From contig NC_084896.1 in the NCBI RefSeq assembly GCF_958979055.1, positions 2,790,001 to 2,854,000 of the forward strand: a stretch of DNA of 64,000 bases, written 5' to 3'. The notes beneath the pieces are model-generated. The model saw only the letters and a program-made list of their open reading frames with translations, was not told where the DNA came from and made no database searches. Below, one piece after another: positions 22,441-36,083 of this stretch; within the stretch, counting starts at the first letter, position 1, and the number at the start of each line of letters is the position of its first letter. This stretch comes from Alnus glutinosa. Taxonomy: Eukaryota > Streptophyta > Magnoliopsida > Fagales > Betulaceae. Made by a program: the position numbers and the translations under genes.

Positions 22441-25429
22441 GCCTCTATGCTATTTTGCTTAGCATATAATTTTACTATGTGTTATCAATATTGAATCAAG
22501 TATATTCTATTTGGTATTGTTCACTTCTGTTTGTCAATATTGTTTGAGCAATATTTCGTCTTTTGTGACATGATAGAAACGCATTAGCGATTATTTTGTG
22601 AATATTTGTTGTTCACGTACTGTTTGTGAAAACCCATAAATTTGATAAAACTATTTTTTGTTTTATCACTATTCTGTGTATTATGATATACTGCCTAATT
22701 TTGAGTTGTTGTAATTTTGATATGGGTATTTTCATAAAGGGGTGGCGGCTAGGGTTCCATTTTTAGGGTTTTCAACCCATCTGGAACATTACGGGTCGGG
22801 TTGGTTGGTGACTGGGTAGGGTTACGACCCATTAAAGTTTTTGGGTTTGATATATTTTTGGGTAGGGTTTTTTAAAACCCATGCAGTTTTTAGGCCATTT
22901 AAGTGGGCTGACCTAGTTTGGGCCAGCACTATACATGGACCCAGAGGCCTGACCCGATTAAGTGGGTTGACCCAATTGCCCAAATACAGTAGCCCATTTG
23001 GAGTCTTGTGACCCAGAAGCCCAACCCAATATAGTAGCCCAATACAGATACCCAACCCAAATTAAATGGGGTAACCCAATTGGGTCAGCCCAATACAGCA
23101 ACCCTTTTCAGTAACCCATCAAGTTCTTTTTAAAAGGGGAATTTAGGCCTTATGGTGTTTAGAACCTGGGTTCACCAGGTGTAAAGGGCCTTGGCCACTT
23201 ACTAAACCATTAGGCCATGTGTTTTATTATGTCCTCATATTAAAGTTTTATTCCCTTTATTATTTACAGTATTGTGTATTAAAATTATTGTTTATTTAAT
23301 ACATGAATTGAGGAATATATATTTTAAATTTATATTGTTTAAATATAAATTGTTTGAAGCCTAGACCTAAGAATAATTAACAATACCATATATACTGGTG
23401 TGTTTACAGTAATATCTAAGAATGCAATGTCGGGGAAAGTTCTGGCAAGGAAAGTCTTGGGATTTAAGTGTGTCCGGTGTGACCCCCCTCACTTTCCTGG
23501 GAGCTCATCTGCTTGCACCTTGGAAAATGCTGTTTACCCCATTTAAGTATTGGTTTGTTATATTCCTAAGGCCATTAAGGGGGCATCTATAAAGTTGTTA
23601 GATGTTAATGAAGTAGCAATTATCATGATAATTTTGGGAGAGCCACAGCATCCCAATTTTGAATGACAATTGCATCAAGATTACACACACGTAATTATCA
23701 TAATAATTATGGGAGAGCCAAAGCATCCAATTTTTGTATGATAATTACATCAGGATTACACGCATGAACCTCATAAAGATATATTAGATGTTCATGAATT
23801 ACAGCGTGATTATTATGATTTTGGGAGAGCCAAAGCATCCTAATTTTGTAATAATTGCATAAGGATCGTACACATGAACTTCATATAGAAAAATTAACAT
23901 CGTATTGTAATTAACTCATAAATTTAATTACCTATCCCCAAAGGGAAGTTTTTATTTTTATGACTTAATTAGAATGAGATAACAAATTTAGTATTAAAAG
24001 TAAAATTTCTTTCGGTTGCCCAAAGGTACGAAGAATTTTATTTATTAATATTTAAATTTATTAGTCTTATCAATAAAGAGTAAATTTCATGCGTGATGCA
24101 ACCTTTGCCCAAAGGTAGGTTGAAATTTACTATTTAAATTGGCATTGGCTAATTTAAAATAAAGTTACTTCATAGCATTAAAGTATTTATTTTAATTTTG
24201 GGTTATTGCAGCTATTCCTGTTACTCTACCTTTTGGTGGTTTTATATTCCAATACATTATGATAATATTTTTCTGACTGGAAAAATGATTGATATGCTTT
24301 TTCATTTGGGGTGTTAAAAATTTTGGTACTCCGTGTGGACAAACCACCTACTCCTGCGGAATTAAGTACGTCACGTGAGATTATTAAGCATGAACGGTGG
24401 GAGTGATTTAATCACTTAAGTTAGATGTTCATGAAATCTCATGTCACTAAAGTCATCAGGGATTTATTCCTGAATGTTTTAGAGCCAAAGTTTTATAAAG
24501 GTTGTTTATGAACATTTAGTAAGTTCAAACAAAACTTGGCCAGCACCCTAATAGAAAAAGCTTTAAAGACAAACCTTTTACAGTTTCTGAAGTGTTTATA
24601 ATCCCATTATGGGAATGAAGGATATTATAGATTAGCTTAAGTCCCTAAAGATTGAGATTTTTGAGTCATTGTTGGTCTATTTCAATTTTTTGAATTCTCT
24701 CTTCTAAGTGTAGAATTTTATCTTGTAACACACGTAAGGATAAATGGTTAGTAAATAAACTTCTAACCATGTGTGTTCAAGGATATGAGAGAATTTATAA
24801 AGTGTTCACATGATTATTCATGTCAAAGGAAGGACCAATAAATGCAATCATGTCCAACACTTAAAGCATGAGAATAAGGTGCCAATAAAGTATTATGGCA
24901 ATCAAGATACCTATTTCTCATGAAATAAGGAAAATTAAGGGCATATATAGAAAGATTGCATGAAGTATAAGAAATGATTTAAAATAAAGATAATCTCATA
25001 CATCTAGTATGTCGTGAATCTCTTTTAGTGACTCATTCAAATATGTTGTGGATTGATTATGGTTTAACAATCCACGTTGTCAACACAAATGCAGAGTCCT
25101 TTTTAAATAACACGTGTTTATAACTTGAGGTTGTTGGGATCTATAGGTTAATTTTAAAATTCAGTCATAATTTTTGACCTCAAAAATGATTTATATTCCA
25201 TAATTTTTAGAAATTTATTTTTTAGTTTGGCTTGTTAAAAATTTCAATTTTATTTTAAACTTGAAGTTTTTCTTATCTTTGGTGGAATATTGGTTGGGGT
25301 TTATTTAAAGTCTATTTAAAATTGACCTACGTCCCAATTTTTAAACAAAATTATTTGTTTATTTCTGCATAGTGATGTTGACGTAAAGTAGAGTCTTTAA
25401 GAATTTAAAAATGCTCTTGTTATGGCTTT

Positions 25430-27420
25430 GGAGATTGAAATATATCTCCATACAGAAAATAAAAGTCGGTGATTTACTGACTTTGGTACTTGTGTGGATT
25501 GCATAAGGGAAAGCATACCAACAAGACCACTAGAGGTGCCAAAGAGAGCATTTTGAGATTCTTGAGATCATGTACATTAAAAGGTGTTGACATTTTCATA
25601 CTCATTGCCTAAATGGTCAGAGATATTTTTTATCTCTTTTAGTGATGACCATATAAAGTTTATGTATCTCTATCTTCTAAATATTAAAGCTGGGGTATTG
25701 AATGCTTTCAATACCTATAAGGAAGAAGAAGAGAAACAATATGAAGATCATAAGATCTAATATAGGCATAGAGTATTAAGGTAGGTACACACAAAAGGAA
25801 ATGATTAGTAATACTAATCTGCTATCACCCTTATAGAGTAAAGCTTTGAAAACCGTTGTGTATATGTTAAACAGGATTCCATCTAAGGTTATTCTTAAGA
25901 CACTTTTTTTTAAAAGTATGAAAAAGATGGAAGCCAAGTTTAAATTATTTACACATATAGGGTTGCCTTACTAAAGAGGAGATTTATAATCCTCGCCTAA
26001 GGAAATTAGATTCAATGACAACCAACGGATCTTTTATAAGCTATCTAGTAAACTTTAAAGGGTTTTAATATTTTATTATCCTTCGTATAATCTTAGAGTT
26101 GTTGATTGTAAAATTTCTAGAGGATGCAGAACCTAGTGGGAGTGCTCATTCACATAAATTGGAATTTGAGGAAGCACTAGAGTTGGCCAAGTCTCCTCCT
26201 CATAGAGGATGATTGATTGTATTCAGGAAAAATCAGATTGATTATCCTGAGCCACAATCATTTCTAGAACAACCAACTCATACAGAATAGGTTCAAAAGT
26301 CTATTCTCCCATTGCAAAATGCAGAGGAAGTAGAATTAAGAAAATCCTATAGAATAAGGAGATCAACAATTCTTAGTGATCATGTTGTATATCTCCCAGA
26401 GTCTGATGTTGACATTGGACATAAAGATGATCCAAATTTGTTTTCACATGCTATGAGTGGAGAAAACTCCACATTGAGATTCAGTGCCATGAAGTGAGAG
26501 TTAAGTCCATGGCTGAAGGGTCGAGCTAGACTCGTAGCCAATGGTTTTACTCATAAGGAAGGCATTGATTATCGTGAAACATTCTCTCCAGTGTCTAAGA
26601 ATGGTTCATCAAGATAATCATAGCATTAGTAGCTCATTTTGATCTAGAGCTGCATCAAATTGATGCGAAAACAACATTTATGAATGAGGATCTTAAAGAT
26701 GAGGTTTACATGACACAACCTAAACGTTTTATAAAATAACAGTCAGAATACTTGCAAATTAAAGAATTCTATTTATGGGCTGTGATAGATCTCTCACCGG
26801 TGATATACTTTTTACAAGGTATTTGTTTTATTGTTTACTGAAAACCTTGTTAATTAGTATGTATACCTTAAGGTCAGTGGGAGTACAGTAATCTTTCTAA
26901 TCCTATATGTAGATATTGTTTTTGCAAGTGGTGATTTAGGTTTGCTACATAAGGTTCATTTCACAAAACTTTGAAATGAAGGATTTGGGTGAAACCTCTT
27001 ATGTCTTTTGGCATAGAGATTCACAGAGACATAAAGAATATTAACATTGTCTCGGAAGGCCTACATTGAAAAAGTTTTGGGAAGATTTAGAATGAAGGAT
27101 TATGTACCTTCAGTAGCAATTAAGAGGGACTAATTAAATACAGATTAATGTCCCAAAAGGTATTGGAATAAGGGCAGATGAAAAGTTTTAAGCGTCTGCA
27201 TTATACATAACCATATGACTGACAATAAGTATATTGAGTCAATAAAGTGCTGCAAATAAAGCTTTGCAGTATATGCAAGGAACCAAGAAGAACAACTTAA
27301 CCTAAGGATACACTTTCCATTTGAAGGTGGTTAGTTGTTTAGATTTGAGTTTGCTGATTGTGTAGATAGTAGAAAGTCTACTCTAAGGTATATATCTTTT
27401 TATTGAAGGATAGATCCTAG
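25430..27420 (+). pseudogene. Decayed copia pol (integrase, RT and RNase H remnants)
   Basis: Recognisable traces occur in order. A CVDCI-type GAG-pre-integrase motif lies near 25493. Reverse transcriptase words [16 protein letters not shown] and ETFSPVSKN lie near 26525-26600, and a shifted LxQxDxKTxFxN-like stretch near 26650-26700. An RNase H-like stretch (ADCVDSRKSTL) lies near 27353. All are separated by stops and frameshifts. The longest clean piece is 61 codons at 26312-26497. No functional protein can be made. The upstream region 22441-25430 holds no recognisable gag. Confidence 0.8.
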
Positions 27421-28110
27421 AGATGCAGTTTGCAGACTATAGTTGCTACGTCTACCAAGAAAGCTAAAAGTCTAGCGTGCTATGAATTTGGTACACAGGC
27501 ATGATGGTTGAGACATTTGTTGAAAGTCTCAATCTTGTCGATTTTACAGTTAGACCATAAAGATACTCTGCGGTAATTCTACTATAATCTTCTTTTATAA
27601 GAATAAAGAGTAGAAGCAGAAGTAAATCGACATTAAGTATCTCAGTACGAGAGATAACATTAAGAGACATAAAGGGTCTATTGAGCATATAAGTACTGGA
27701 TTAATGATTGCGGATCCCATGACTTAAAGTTTACCAGTAAAGAAAGAATAAAGTCATGCGGAATATATGAGACTCATTAATTCATTTTCACTTGGTTTGT
27801 CTCTTTTTGGTCTATAGACATAAAGTTATTGTAATAAAGATTTTTGTGCACATTTGTTATTTTATCCATGAGGATAAATAAAGTTGGACCCGAATGACTT
27901 ATAGGAAGTTCATTCATAAAGCTTGATTATCCATAAGGTACTCATGTAAGGAGTGTTTTACATCGTGATACATGGAAGGGACGACCTAATTTTATAATGG
28001 TTTTACCGCCATGATTCGTGTGAAACATTTCTTAACTGAGTTGGAGGATTCCATAAAAGATTGGCCAAAACTAAAGAACCTAATACCATATGGTCATGTG
28101 TTATAAAGTC

Positions 28111-28122
28111 CAAGTGGGAGAA
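28111..28122 (+). promoter_or_regulatory. Copia polypurine tract
   Basis: caagtgggagaa directly precedes the 3' LTR, as expected for second-strand priming. Confidence 0.88.
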
Positions 28123-28602
28123 TGTAATATATTATTCCTTTTTGGTTGTGGCCTTTATATCACATTTACGGTATTTACTATGTTTATTATTTTTTCAATA
28201 AACATATACGGCATTATGGATATTTCCATTAATTTAGATTACCGTAAATATGGAATCGGTATTATGGTTATTTCTATTAATTTAGATTACCGTAAATATG
28301 GAATCGGTTAATTGATTTTAAAATCAATTAACGATATTGTTTCCTTGATGGAAGGAAACAAATACGGTATTTACCATTTTGAGGGTCCCTAACCTAGCCT
28401 ATAAATAGAGTGCCTGTGTACACCATCAGTACAGCCATCAAGCAATAGGCATAGGTTAGAAGATCCCTCAAATAATCTTTCTTGTTCTTCAGATGGATCG
28501 TGGAGACGCTTGAGCAAACATGGCTAGAGGTAAGCCTGAATCCTGTTTATTCGTTTTCCGCTGCGCATGTTAGATTAAATAATATGTTGATTATTTCTAA
28601 CA
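28123..28602 (+). repeat. 3' LTR of the copia element
   Basis: 480 bp, identical to the 5' LTR by eye except one A/C difference and one extra T. Confidence 0.95.
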
Positions 28603-30871
28603 GGTTCCTCCAAGATCCCATTTTGGTCGACAAATTTGACATTTCCCGGGTCAAATATAACTGAAGCAGTACTTCGTGATGATGGGAATTTTGTTTTGAG
28701 AAACAGGTCGACCAGGTCTTCTGTATTCTGGGAGAGTTTCGACCATCCAACCGATACATGGCTGCCTGGTGCAAAGCATGGGGTCGATAAGCTCATTTCA
28801 TGGAAAAATTCAGAAGATCCAGCACCTGGTGTGTTCTCGATGGGGTTAGACCCAAATGGAAGCAATCAGTATTTCTTAGAGTGGAACAGCTCTCAAATCT
28901 ATTATAGTACTGGAGTTTGGAACGGAAAATATTTCAGCTTAGTTCCTGAAATGAACAGATCGGATTCTATCTTCAACTTCACTTTTGTGCCAAGTAAAAA
29001 TGGAAGTGATGGATATTTAACTTACTCTCCTCGACACCCTTACCTTTTTGCCCTTTCTAAATATCGGGTTGACTACAGAGGACAGTGGAGGGGACAAGTG
29101 TGGCTGCAGTCTGGCCCTTCGGAACGGAGTTCATTTTGGATTGCACCGAAGAATCTATCTAATGTCTTTGCTTTGTGTGGTGCGTTTGGCGTGTTACAGT
29201 ACCCTGAGGATAACTCAACCCCTTGTCAGTGTCTAAAAGGTTTCGAACCATTTTCGATGAACTACACCAGACTAAACGATTGGCGAGGTGGCTGCGTGAG
29301 GAAATCCCCTTTGCAAAAATGTGAGAATAATACGTATGCTAATGGAAAAAAAGATTGGTTCCTGAAAATATCAAACATGCGATTACCTGCTTATTCGAAA
29401 GCATATTTGGCCGTGGATGCTAGTAGATGCAAATTGGCTTGCATGGAGAATTGTTCTTGCACTGCTTATGCTTATAATAGGAGTGGGTGTATGATATGGG
29501 AAGGAGCTCTTTTCAGCTTACAGCAACGCGGGACTGGGCAAGATATCTATCTCAGACTTGCTGCTCATGAGTATCTAGATCCAAGAACCAAAGGTAGGAT
29601 GAGTCACATGAGTGAAATTAATGAAAAGTATGTTTAGGGTTGAGCTAATAGTGATTCTTGTCATTTTAATCAGGCAAAAAATGGAAAGTATGGGTAGCTG
29701 TGCTGGTCCCTGCAACAGGGCTTATCTTGAGCCTCGTCATTTGTTTTTCAACCAAAAGAAAGCTCAAATACATAGGTAAGTATAAACGTTCTAACCGTAC
29801 ATAGAAATCACTATAAAAAATAAAAAATAAAATAACGATACTCTTTACACTCATTTCACATCCACTAACATGACGCCGTGATTTAAGTCTAAGTTCTTGG
29901 GAACATCATTTTCTAATGGCCGGAAAATGAAAAGCTATGTGTATCATTAGTTGGTGACGATAGTGTTTCAGGCTCTTGAAACTATCTGGACCTAGTTTGT
30001 GGGGTCCTCCTACAAACTTATCCATGTCTCTGGGAAGGAGCTTTGCAGTTATTTGGTCATTTCATTGATATGAGAATGATTTACTATATATATTATTAGT
30101 ACTTATTTGTGAAATGATTAAAAAAACTTACTTACCTTTTGGATACTGGCATTGCTCATTGTGGTACGTTGAACTTTGGTGAACCTAATGATGTCACCTC
30201 AGTTGGTTATCTTGGACCAACCGCTGGATTTAATTCCATGTATAGTGACCAATTCTTATCATTCTATATCAAACAGGAGAGAAGGCCTCGAGCAATAATA
30301 TACTCTCATTCGATTTTGATATTGAACTACATGCAAAGGATGTTGAGTTACCACTATTCAGTTATGAGAGTATATCAGCCGCAACCAATAAATTTTCAAC
30401 TTTGAATAAGCTTGGAGAAGGAGGCTTTGAACCTGTTTACAAGGTACGTATATTATAATACATTTATCTAATGAATTAATCTGCTTTGAACATTATTGAG
30501 AAAATTGACATTAATGGTAAACCTTTGTAAATCGTGAAAGTTTAAATTCTTATCATTCTCCTTCATAGGGGAAATTACTCAGAGGGCGAGAAATTGCAGT
30601 GAAGATGCTTTCGAAAAAATCTGGACAGGGAATTGAAGAGTTCAAAAATGAGACAATACTAATTGCAAAACTCCAACATAGAAATCTTGTCAGAATCTTA
30701 GGTTGTTGTATTGAGCGAAATGAAAAGATGTTGATATATGAGTACATGCTCAATCAAAGTTTGGATTTGTACCTTTTTGGTGAGTGAATATTTATGTATA
30801 AATGTGTACATATTTTCCTCTAATATGTTTCTAGGTTCTTAAGTACTAATTTTCTTAGTTGTACTATTTAA

Positions 30872-31111
<240 letters not shown>

Positions 31112-31846
31112 TAGTAAGTATGCAATCTATTCCACACCTAATATCTCCAAAGAAAACTACAAGTTTGTAAGAAACTTGTAGTAAAAGTTGTATTACTCCT
31201 ATCAGCACTCTATTCGCAATTCTCAGCTAAACTCGCTGAACAAGCTACTAATAGTCATTTCCTAAATTTTGAAATGCAGTGGCTATATGTCTCCCGAATA
31301 TGCTATGGATGGTTTGTATTCGATAAAGTCGGATGTGTTTAGCTTTGGAGTATTGGTACTAGAAATTGTGAGTGGCAGGAAGAACACTGGCTTCTATAAC
31401 AGCGAGTCGCTCAATCTTCTTAGATACGTATGTAGTTTCTATACTCTCCCAAATTCTTTATGTTTTATATTAATCTTATAAATTAAAATGCTATTAGTTT
31501 TTTTAATTAAATTTAGTCTAATTTGAAATGAAACTAGGCTTGGGAGCTGTGGATAGATGATCGAAGTTTGGAGTTGATGGAGCCAACAATAGGATATCCT
31601 TCTTCCACTTCTGTTCTATTGAGATTCATTAACATTGGCTTTCTTTGTGTCCAAGAAAGGCCGACTGATCGACCTACCATGCCTGATGTAGTCTCAATGA
31701 TTAGCAATGAACATGCTCCTCTACCTACACCCAAGCAACCTACTTTTACCATAGGCCGGAATGTGATTGACACAAATTCAACAAATGACAGTGTGGAAAA
31801 GGGCTCAAAAAATAGCGTAACTATTTCAACAATGGAAGCGCGATGA

Positions 31847-33171
31847 CTGATTCCTATATCAAAGAAAAAAAAAATGTTTGTAAAACTAACCTTTTTGTCT
31901 GATTTGTATGCACGTTGATATGCTACATACTGTCTCTAAATGTTGTCTTTGTTCACTCATATTTTAGTTTCGTTACCAATAATACTATCCTATATCTAAG
32001 TATAATATGTTTTTCTTCCATGTACTACGTACCCACATTAGTTAACACTAGCCTATAATATGTCTTTAAAAGATTATCACTAACCAATATCCTTCCCTTC
32101 CCTCGTCAGTAAACTAATTGGAGACCAAAAATGGGTGAAATCCCAAATCTTTGGCTTGTTCCTCTTCATGTTTATTCATGTAAAAAGCAGGTTTTTAACA
32201 ATTAATTCAAGCACACATCTACGTACCCAATATTTTAGACTCAGACTACGAGCTAAGTAATTTGAACTATACATCAAAACTATATTTGTGAACCTAACAT
32301 TGTAACTAAAACTACATGTTCTTGAATATTTTGAACCATATCTTCAAATTATGCGATATACATAACATTGTAACTAACATTAATTGTAATTAAAACTGCA
32401 TGTCTGCCGCCACGTCAGCAATCAGTGTTTTGTTCCTTATTTTTTTTTTTTGCTTTTCCTAGTTTTCTTAATTCATGCTGTTAAAATTACCTCTACCATA
32501 GGCTTCATTTTGACCCTCATCGGTGTCTTCTTTGTTGTTGTGTTTATCTTTGGGTATGCTACTGCAATTGTTTTTTTATTGGGCTACATATTGGGTTATT
32601 AGACCTTTTGAGGTTTATGTCCCTTCTTGCGCCTCTAGGCTGCATGATTCATGGTGCGCCTTATCAAACCGCCTTAATTTGCAACCACTTTTTTTAGTCT
32701 TCGTACTAAGAATATATAGGGTCGAATCATTTATTTGATGTATTTCCTTTTAATTTTTGTTTACCACCACTTATGAGGTTAATTTGAGACTCTTTGTTGG
32801 GTTGCCCAACTCTATATTTTTATTTGTTGTAATTGCTTTGTTGATATAGTTACTAAAAAAGTGAGCCCCAACCCCAAATATGAGATAGTAGAAAACCCGA
32901 TGCAGTCAAATTAGTCAATATTTTGGGAATTTTATTATTATTATTTTTAGGGTTAAATACCCTAGAGGTACCTGAGTTTTACGTGTTTTTAAATTTAGTA
33001 CCTCAGTTTCATTTCGTATCACAGGTAGTACCTGAATTTGGAAGAAAAAATCATTGTGCTATTTCTCGTCCAAATTTCAATTTCTCGCCACGTGTCAACC
33101 GCTGAGATTGACACGTGGCACCACATAAAAAAAATTAAAAAATAAAAATTAAAAAATTAAAAAAATGATTA

Positions 33172-33209
<38 letters not shown>

Positions 33210-34617
33210 GGTGGCTGAGCCACCCCCCTTGGCCACCATGGGGGTGGCCGGCCACCCCCATTTTGGCCAAGGAGATGGCCCAGCCACCCCCTTGGCCGGT
33301 CTGGGGTGGCCGAACCACCCCCTAGGGCCAAAACCCTTCAAATTTTTTTTTTTTTTTTTTTTCAACTGTGGGGTGGCCGAACCACCCCCGTGGCCCTAGG
33401 GGGTGGTTCGGCCACCCCCTAGGGCCAAAACCCTTCCAAATTTTTTTTTTTTTTCAACTGTGGGGTGGCCGAACCACCCCATAGCGGTCTGGGCCAAGGG
33501 AGCCACCCCTCTTTTTTTTTTTTCTTTTTTTCTTTTCTTTTTTCTTTTTTTTTTTTTAAATTTTAATCATTTTTTTTATTTTTTTTATTTTTAATTTTTA
33601 ATTTTTTTTTATGTGGTGCCACGTGTCAACCTCAGCGGTTGACACGTGGCGAGAAGTTGAAATTTGGACGAGAAATAGTACAATGATTTTTTCTTCCAAA
33701 TTCAGGTACTACCTGTGATACGAAATGAAACTGAGGTATTAAATTTAAAAATACGTAAAACTCAGGTACCTCTAAGGTATTTAACCCTTATTTTTAATGT
33801 AGGAACCACGTTTAAATTAGGGAATATAACGACAATGCTTTCCTTTGTGCTTAGAAAAAATTAATAATAATAATAATAATAATAATTGCGTCGACTCTAG
33901 GGTGTCACAAATTTTAAGTAAAATTCATTATTAAAAGTTGGCTTGCAAATGAAGAATGTGAGCTTATATGATTAAGATTGTACTTAACAATTAATGTGAG
34001 ACACTTGAGATCGTAACATTTCATCACCATACATTTCGAAATCCGACATTCACAATGGCTCACTCTATCAACACTAACTTAATGATAGTCAATTTTCTTT
34101 TGACACTTTCATTCATTTATCTATATTCAATGACTTAATATTACGCATATACATAATATATATATGAAGACATCGTAATTCAGCCTACAATTAAGTTGCC
34201 CTTGTGATTCAAACTTGTAACATGTTGTCTACTCTGATACAAATTATAACAAATCTGAGGTAAAATTCACCCATAAGATTGTAATTATCCAACGTGAAAC
34301 ACTCGTGGAATCTTAATTAGCATAATGAAAGTCTTCCAATAATTTTCTGTCAAAGACAAAGGAAAGAAAGTGTTCGACTTTTGTTTCTTTTTTTCCTATT
34401 CGACAGGGGTAAGGGGAAAGAGAGTGTTCGACTTTAATCAGCATCAATCAGCACTGTGCTTAATTAGATAAGTTTCCGAGAAGGATTATCGACCATTAGC
34501 CAAGGCAACAAGCTGGGAGCAAGCTTTCTGATAAGAAAAGTCCAGCTTTTCTTGCTCTCATTCATATCTAGCATCATTATTCCTCTGGCTATCTGCAGCG
34601 CTGCCGGTTAGAGAGAG
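31847..34617 (+). repeat. B-C spacer, duplicate of the D-E spacer
   Basis: This segment matches 51865-53770 along its length (tgtatgcacgttgatatgc, aatcccaaatctttggct, gagtgttcgactttaatc, the leader before C). Short ORFs at 32523 and its counterpart at 52400 share a hydrophobic reading but differ by shifts and have no family features. The spacer carries an 838-bp element (32950-33787) missing from the D-E copy. Confidence 0.75.
32950..33787. mobile_element. Mutator-type inverted-repeat element with 9-bp TSD
   Basis: 838 bp with ends GGGTTAAATACC ... GGTATTTAACCC. A perfect 9-bp duplication TTATTTTTA flanks it (32941-32949 and 33788-33796). The inverted arms are about 190 bp (gtcaaccgctgag... 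/ ...cagcggttgac), followed by A-rich and T-rich arms and a palindromic GC-rich core of ggtggccgaaccacc-like units. The whole element can fold as one long hairpin. The matching D-E spacer gives the empty site. There is no coding capacity. Confidence 0.9.
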
Positions 34618-35015
34618 ATGGTTACCTATACGAGTAAGCCATGGCTCTTCTTTGTTCTGCTTCTTGTCCTGTCATACTACAGAGCATGCTTCTCCATTGC
34701 AGGAGATACCCTTTCAACAGGTCAGCCTCTTTCAGTGAGAAAAACCATAGTATCTGAATTAAGGTGGCAATTTTGTGCTCGGTTTCTTCAGACCAGGTAC
34801 TTCTTCAAAAATATACCTGGGCATATGGTATAATGATTTTGACGTCAAAGATGTTGTTTGGGTAGCAAATAGAAAGAACCCTTTGTCTGAGGCATCTTCA
34901 TCAAGACTTGAACTCTCATAAGATGGCAATCTAGTCCTGCTTGAAGCTGGTTCCTCCAAGATACCATTTTGGTCGACAAATTTGCCACATCCCCTGAAAA
35001 ACTCAACTGAAGCAA
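34618..35015 (+). pseudogene. psi-C: truncated S-RLK of the E type
   Basis: It starts MVTYTSKPWLFFVLLLVLS, as in E. After codon 47 a 4-base addition (ttaa, near 34759) shifts the frame. A later stop (ctcataag where E has ctcagaag, near 34917) and a 3-base addition follow. Similarity ends at about 35015, inside exon 1 (tcaactgaagca), where the sequence joins the array upstream repeat. There is no S-domain, membrane span or kinase. This is a duplication-junction casualty rather than a gene. Confidence 0.9.
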
Positions 35016-35764
35016 GCGGTGCCTTTACAAATTTCGTTAAATCCTAACAATTAAATCCTTCTTGTAATTTTTTTTTCTAAAAAATGATAAGTATTTTAAG
35101 AATTTTGACACCCCTCTATTAGGATTTAACGAAAATTCTAACCGACGAATGAAATTAAAAAAATAAAAATTGAAAGATTGATACACTAAATTAACAATTT
35201 TTAAAGTTTAAAAGTATGATCGCAAAAGTGATGAAATATCATAAGTAATAATTGAAGTTTTTTCAAAATTTGGAGATCCTAAACAATGCTCTCCTAATGA
35301 GGAGAGCACTGCTTACTAACTAATGTTAAAAACATTAAAAATAAAATAAAATAAAATTTGACCATTCTCTCTCCTCCCAATTTTTTTTAAAAAAAACATT
35401 AAAAAACACTGAATACGATTATTTAATAAGTTGTAAATTATTTACTAAATGTGCGGACAAACAGAAGCAATTAATGTTTGATTCTGAAGCAAACAACCGA
35501 AAAGCAACGAAGGTTTTAAATCTTACGTACTTAATTTTCGTGCGTGTCTTCTGGTAATTACTATAATGCATGCAACAAAAGAGGAAGAATTAGAAACTAT
35601 TAACGTACATATGCGCGCTTGCCTCTCTCTATATTTTAAAATAAGTTTAATATAATGATCAATGTAAAACAGAATCCTATTTAACATGATGATCACTTTC
35701 TTTAATTTTATTACTCTTGGTACCTATTTTGTTGAATTAAATTTTGGAAAAACATCTTAATTAC

Positions 35765-35768
<4 letters not shown>

Positions 35769-35831
<63 letters not shown>
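35769..35831. repeat. (AT)n microsatellite
   Basis: About 31 AT dinucleotides; the same site in the other copies holds 5 to 14. Confidence 0.95.
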
Positions 35832-35836
<5 letters not shown>

Positions 35837-36083
35837 GTAAGAGTGGATAGCTCCGGAGATAAATGCTTTGAAAAATGTAAGTTTTTAACAATGAAAAAAC
35901 TTCTTCTTTTTTTTAACTAAAATAAAGAGTAAATTTGAACAGTCCGATGTGGCCAAATGCTATGATAATGATTCGACAATTTGCAGAGAGTCAATTCACT
36001 CTAATGCAATATTCTTAATCTAACATTAAAGGAAAACAAGGTGTACGTTCAACTTTGATCAGCGCCATGTTTAGACCCATTCA

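Larger units (their letters stand above)
21946..28602 (+). mobile_element. Ty1/copia LTR retrotransposon, young insertion with dead interior
   Basis: Complete 6,657-bp element with LTRs at 21946-22424 and 28123-28602, both TG...CA. A perfect 5-bp duplication GGTTC flanks it (21941-21945 and 28603-28607). Its PBS and polypurine tract are intact. By eye the LTRs differ by one substitution (gtggcattt / gtggccttt) and one T in a T run. The interior is heavily decayed: integrase-, reverse transcriptase- and RNase H-like words are recognisable but full of stops and shifts. It must therefore have moved with proteins supplied by a relative. Confidence 0.95.

Noticed and set aside
22822-23055. Minus-strand ORF in the copia leader region
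   Set aside because: Comes from repeated aacccaat-type words; low-complexity and on the wrong strand for the element.
33135-33594. Several ORFs with Pro/His/Trp-rich repeats in the B-C spacer
   Set aside because: They lie in the GC-rich palindromic core of the 838-bp MULE and reflect its inverted repeats.
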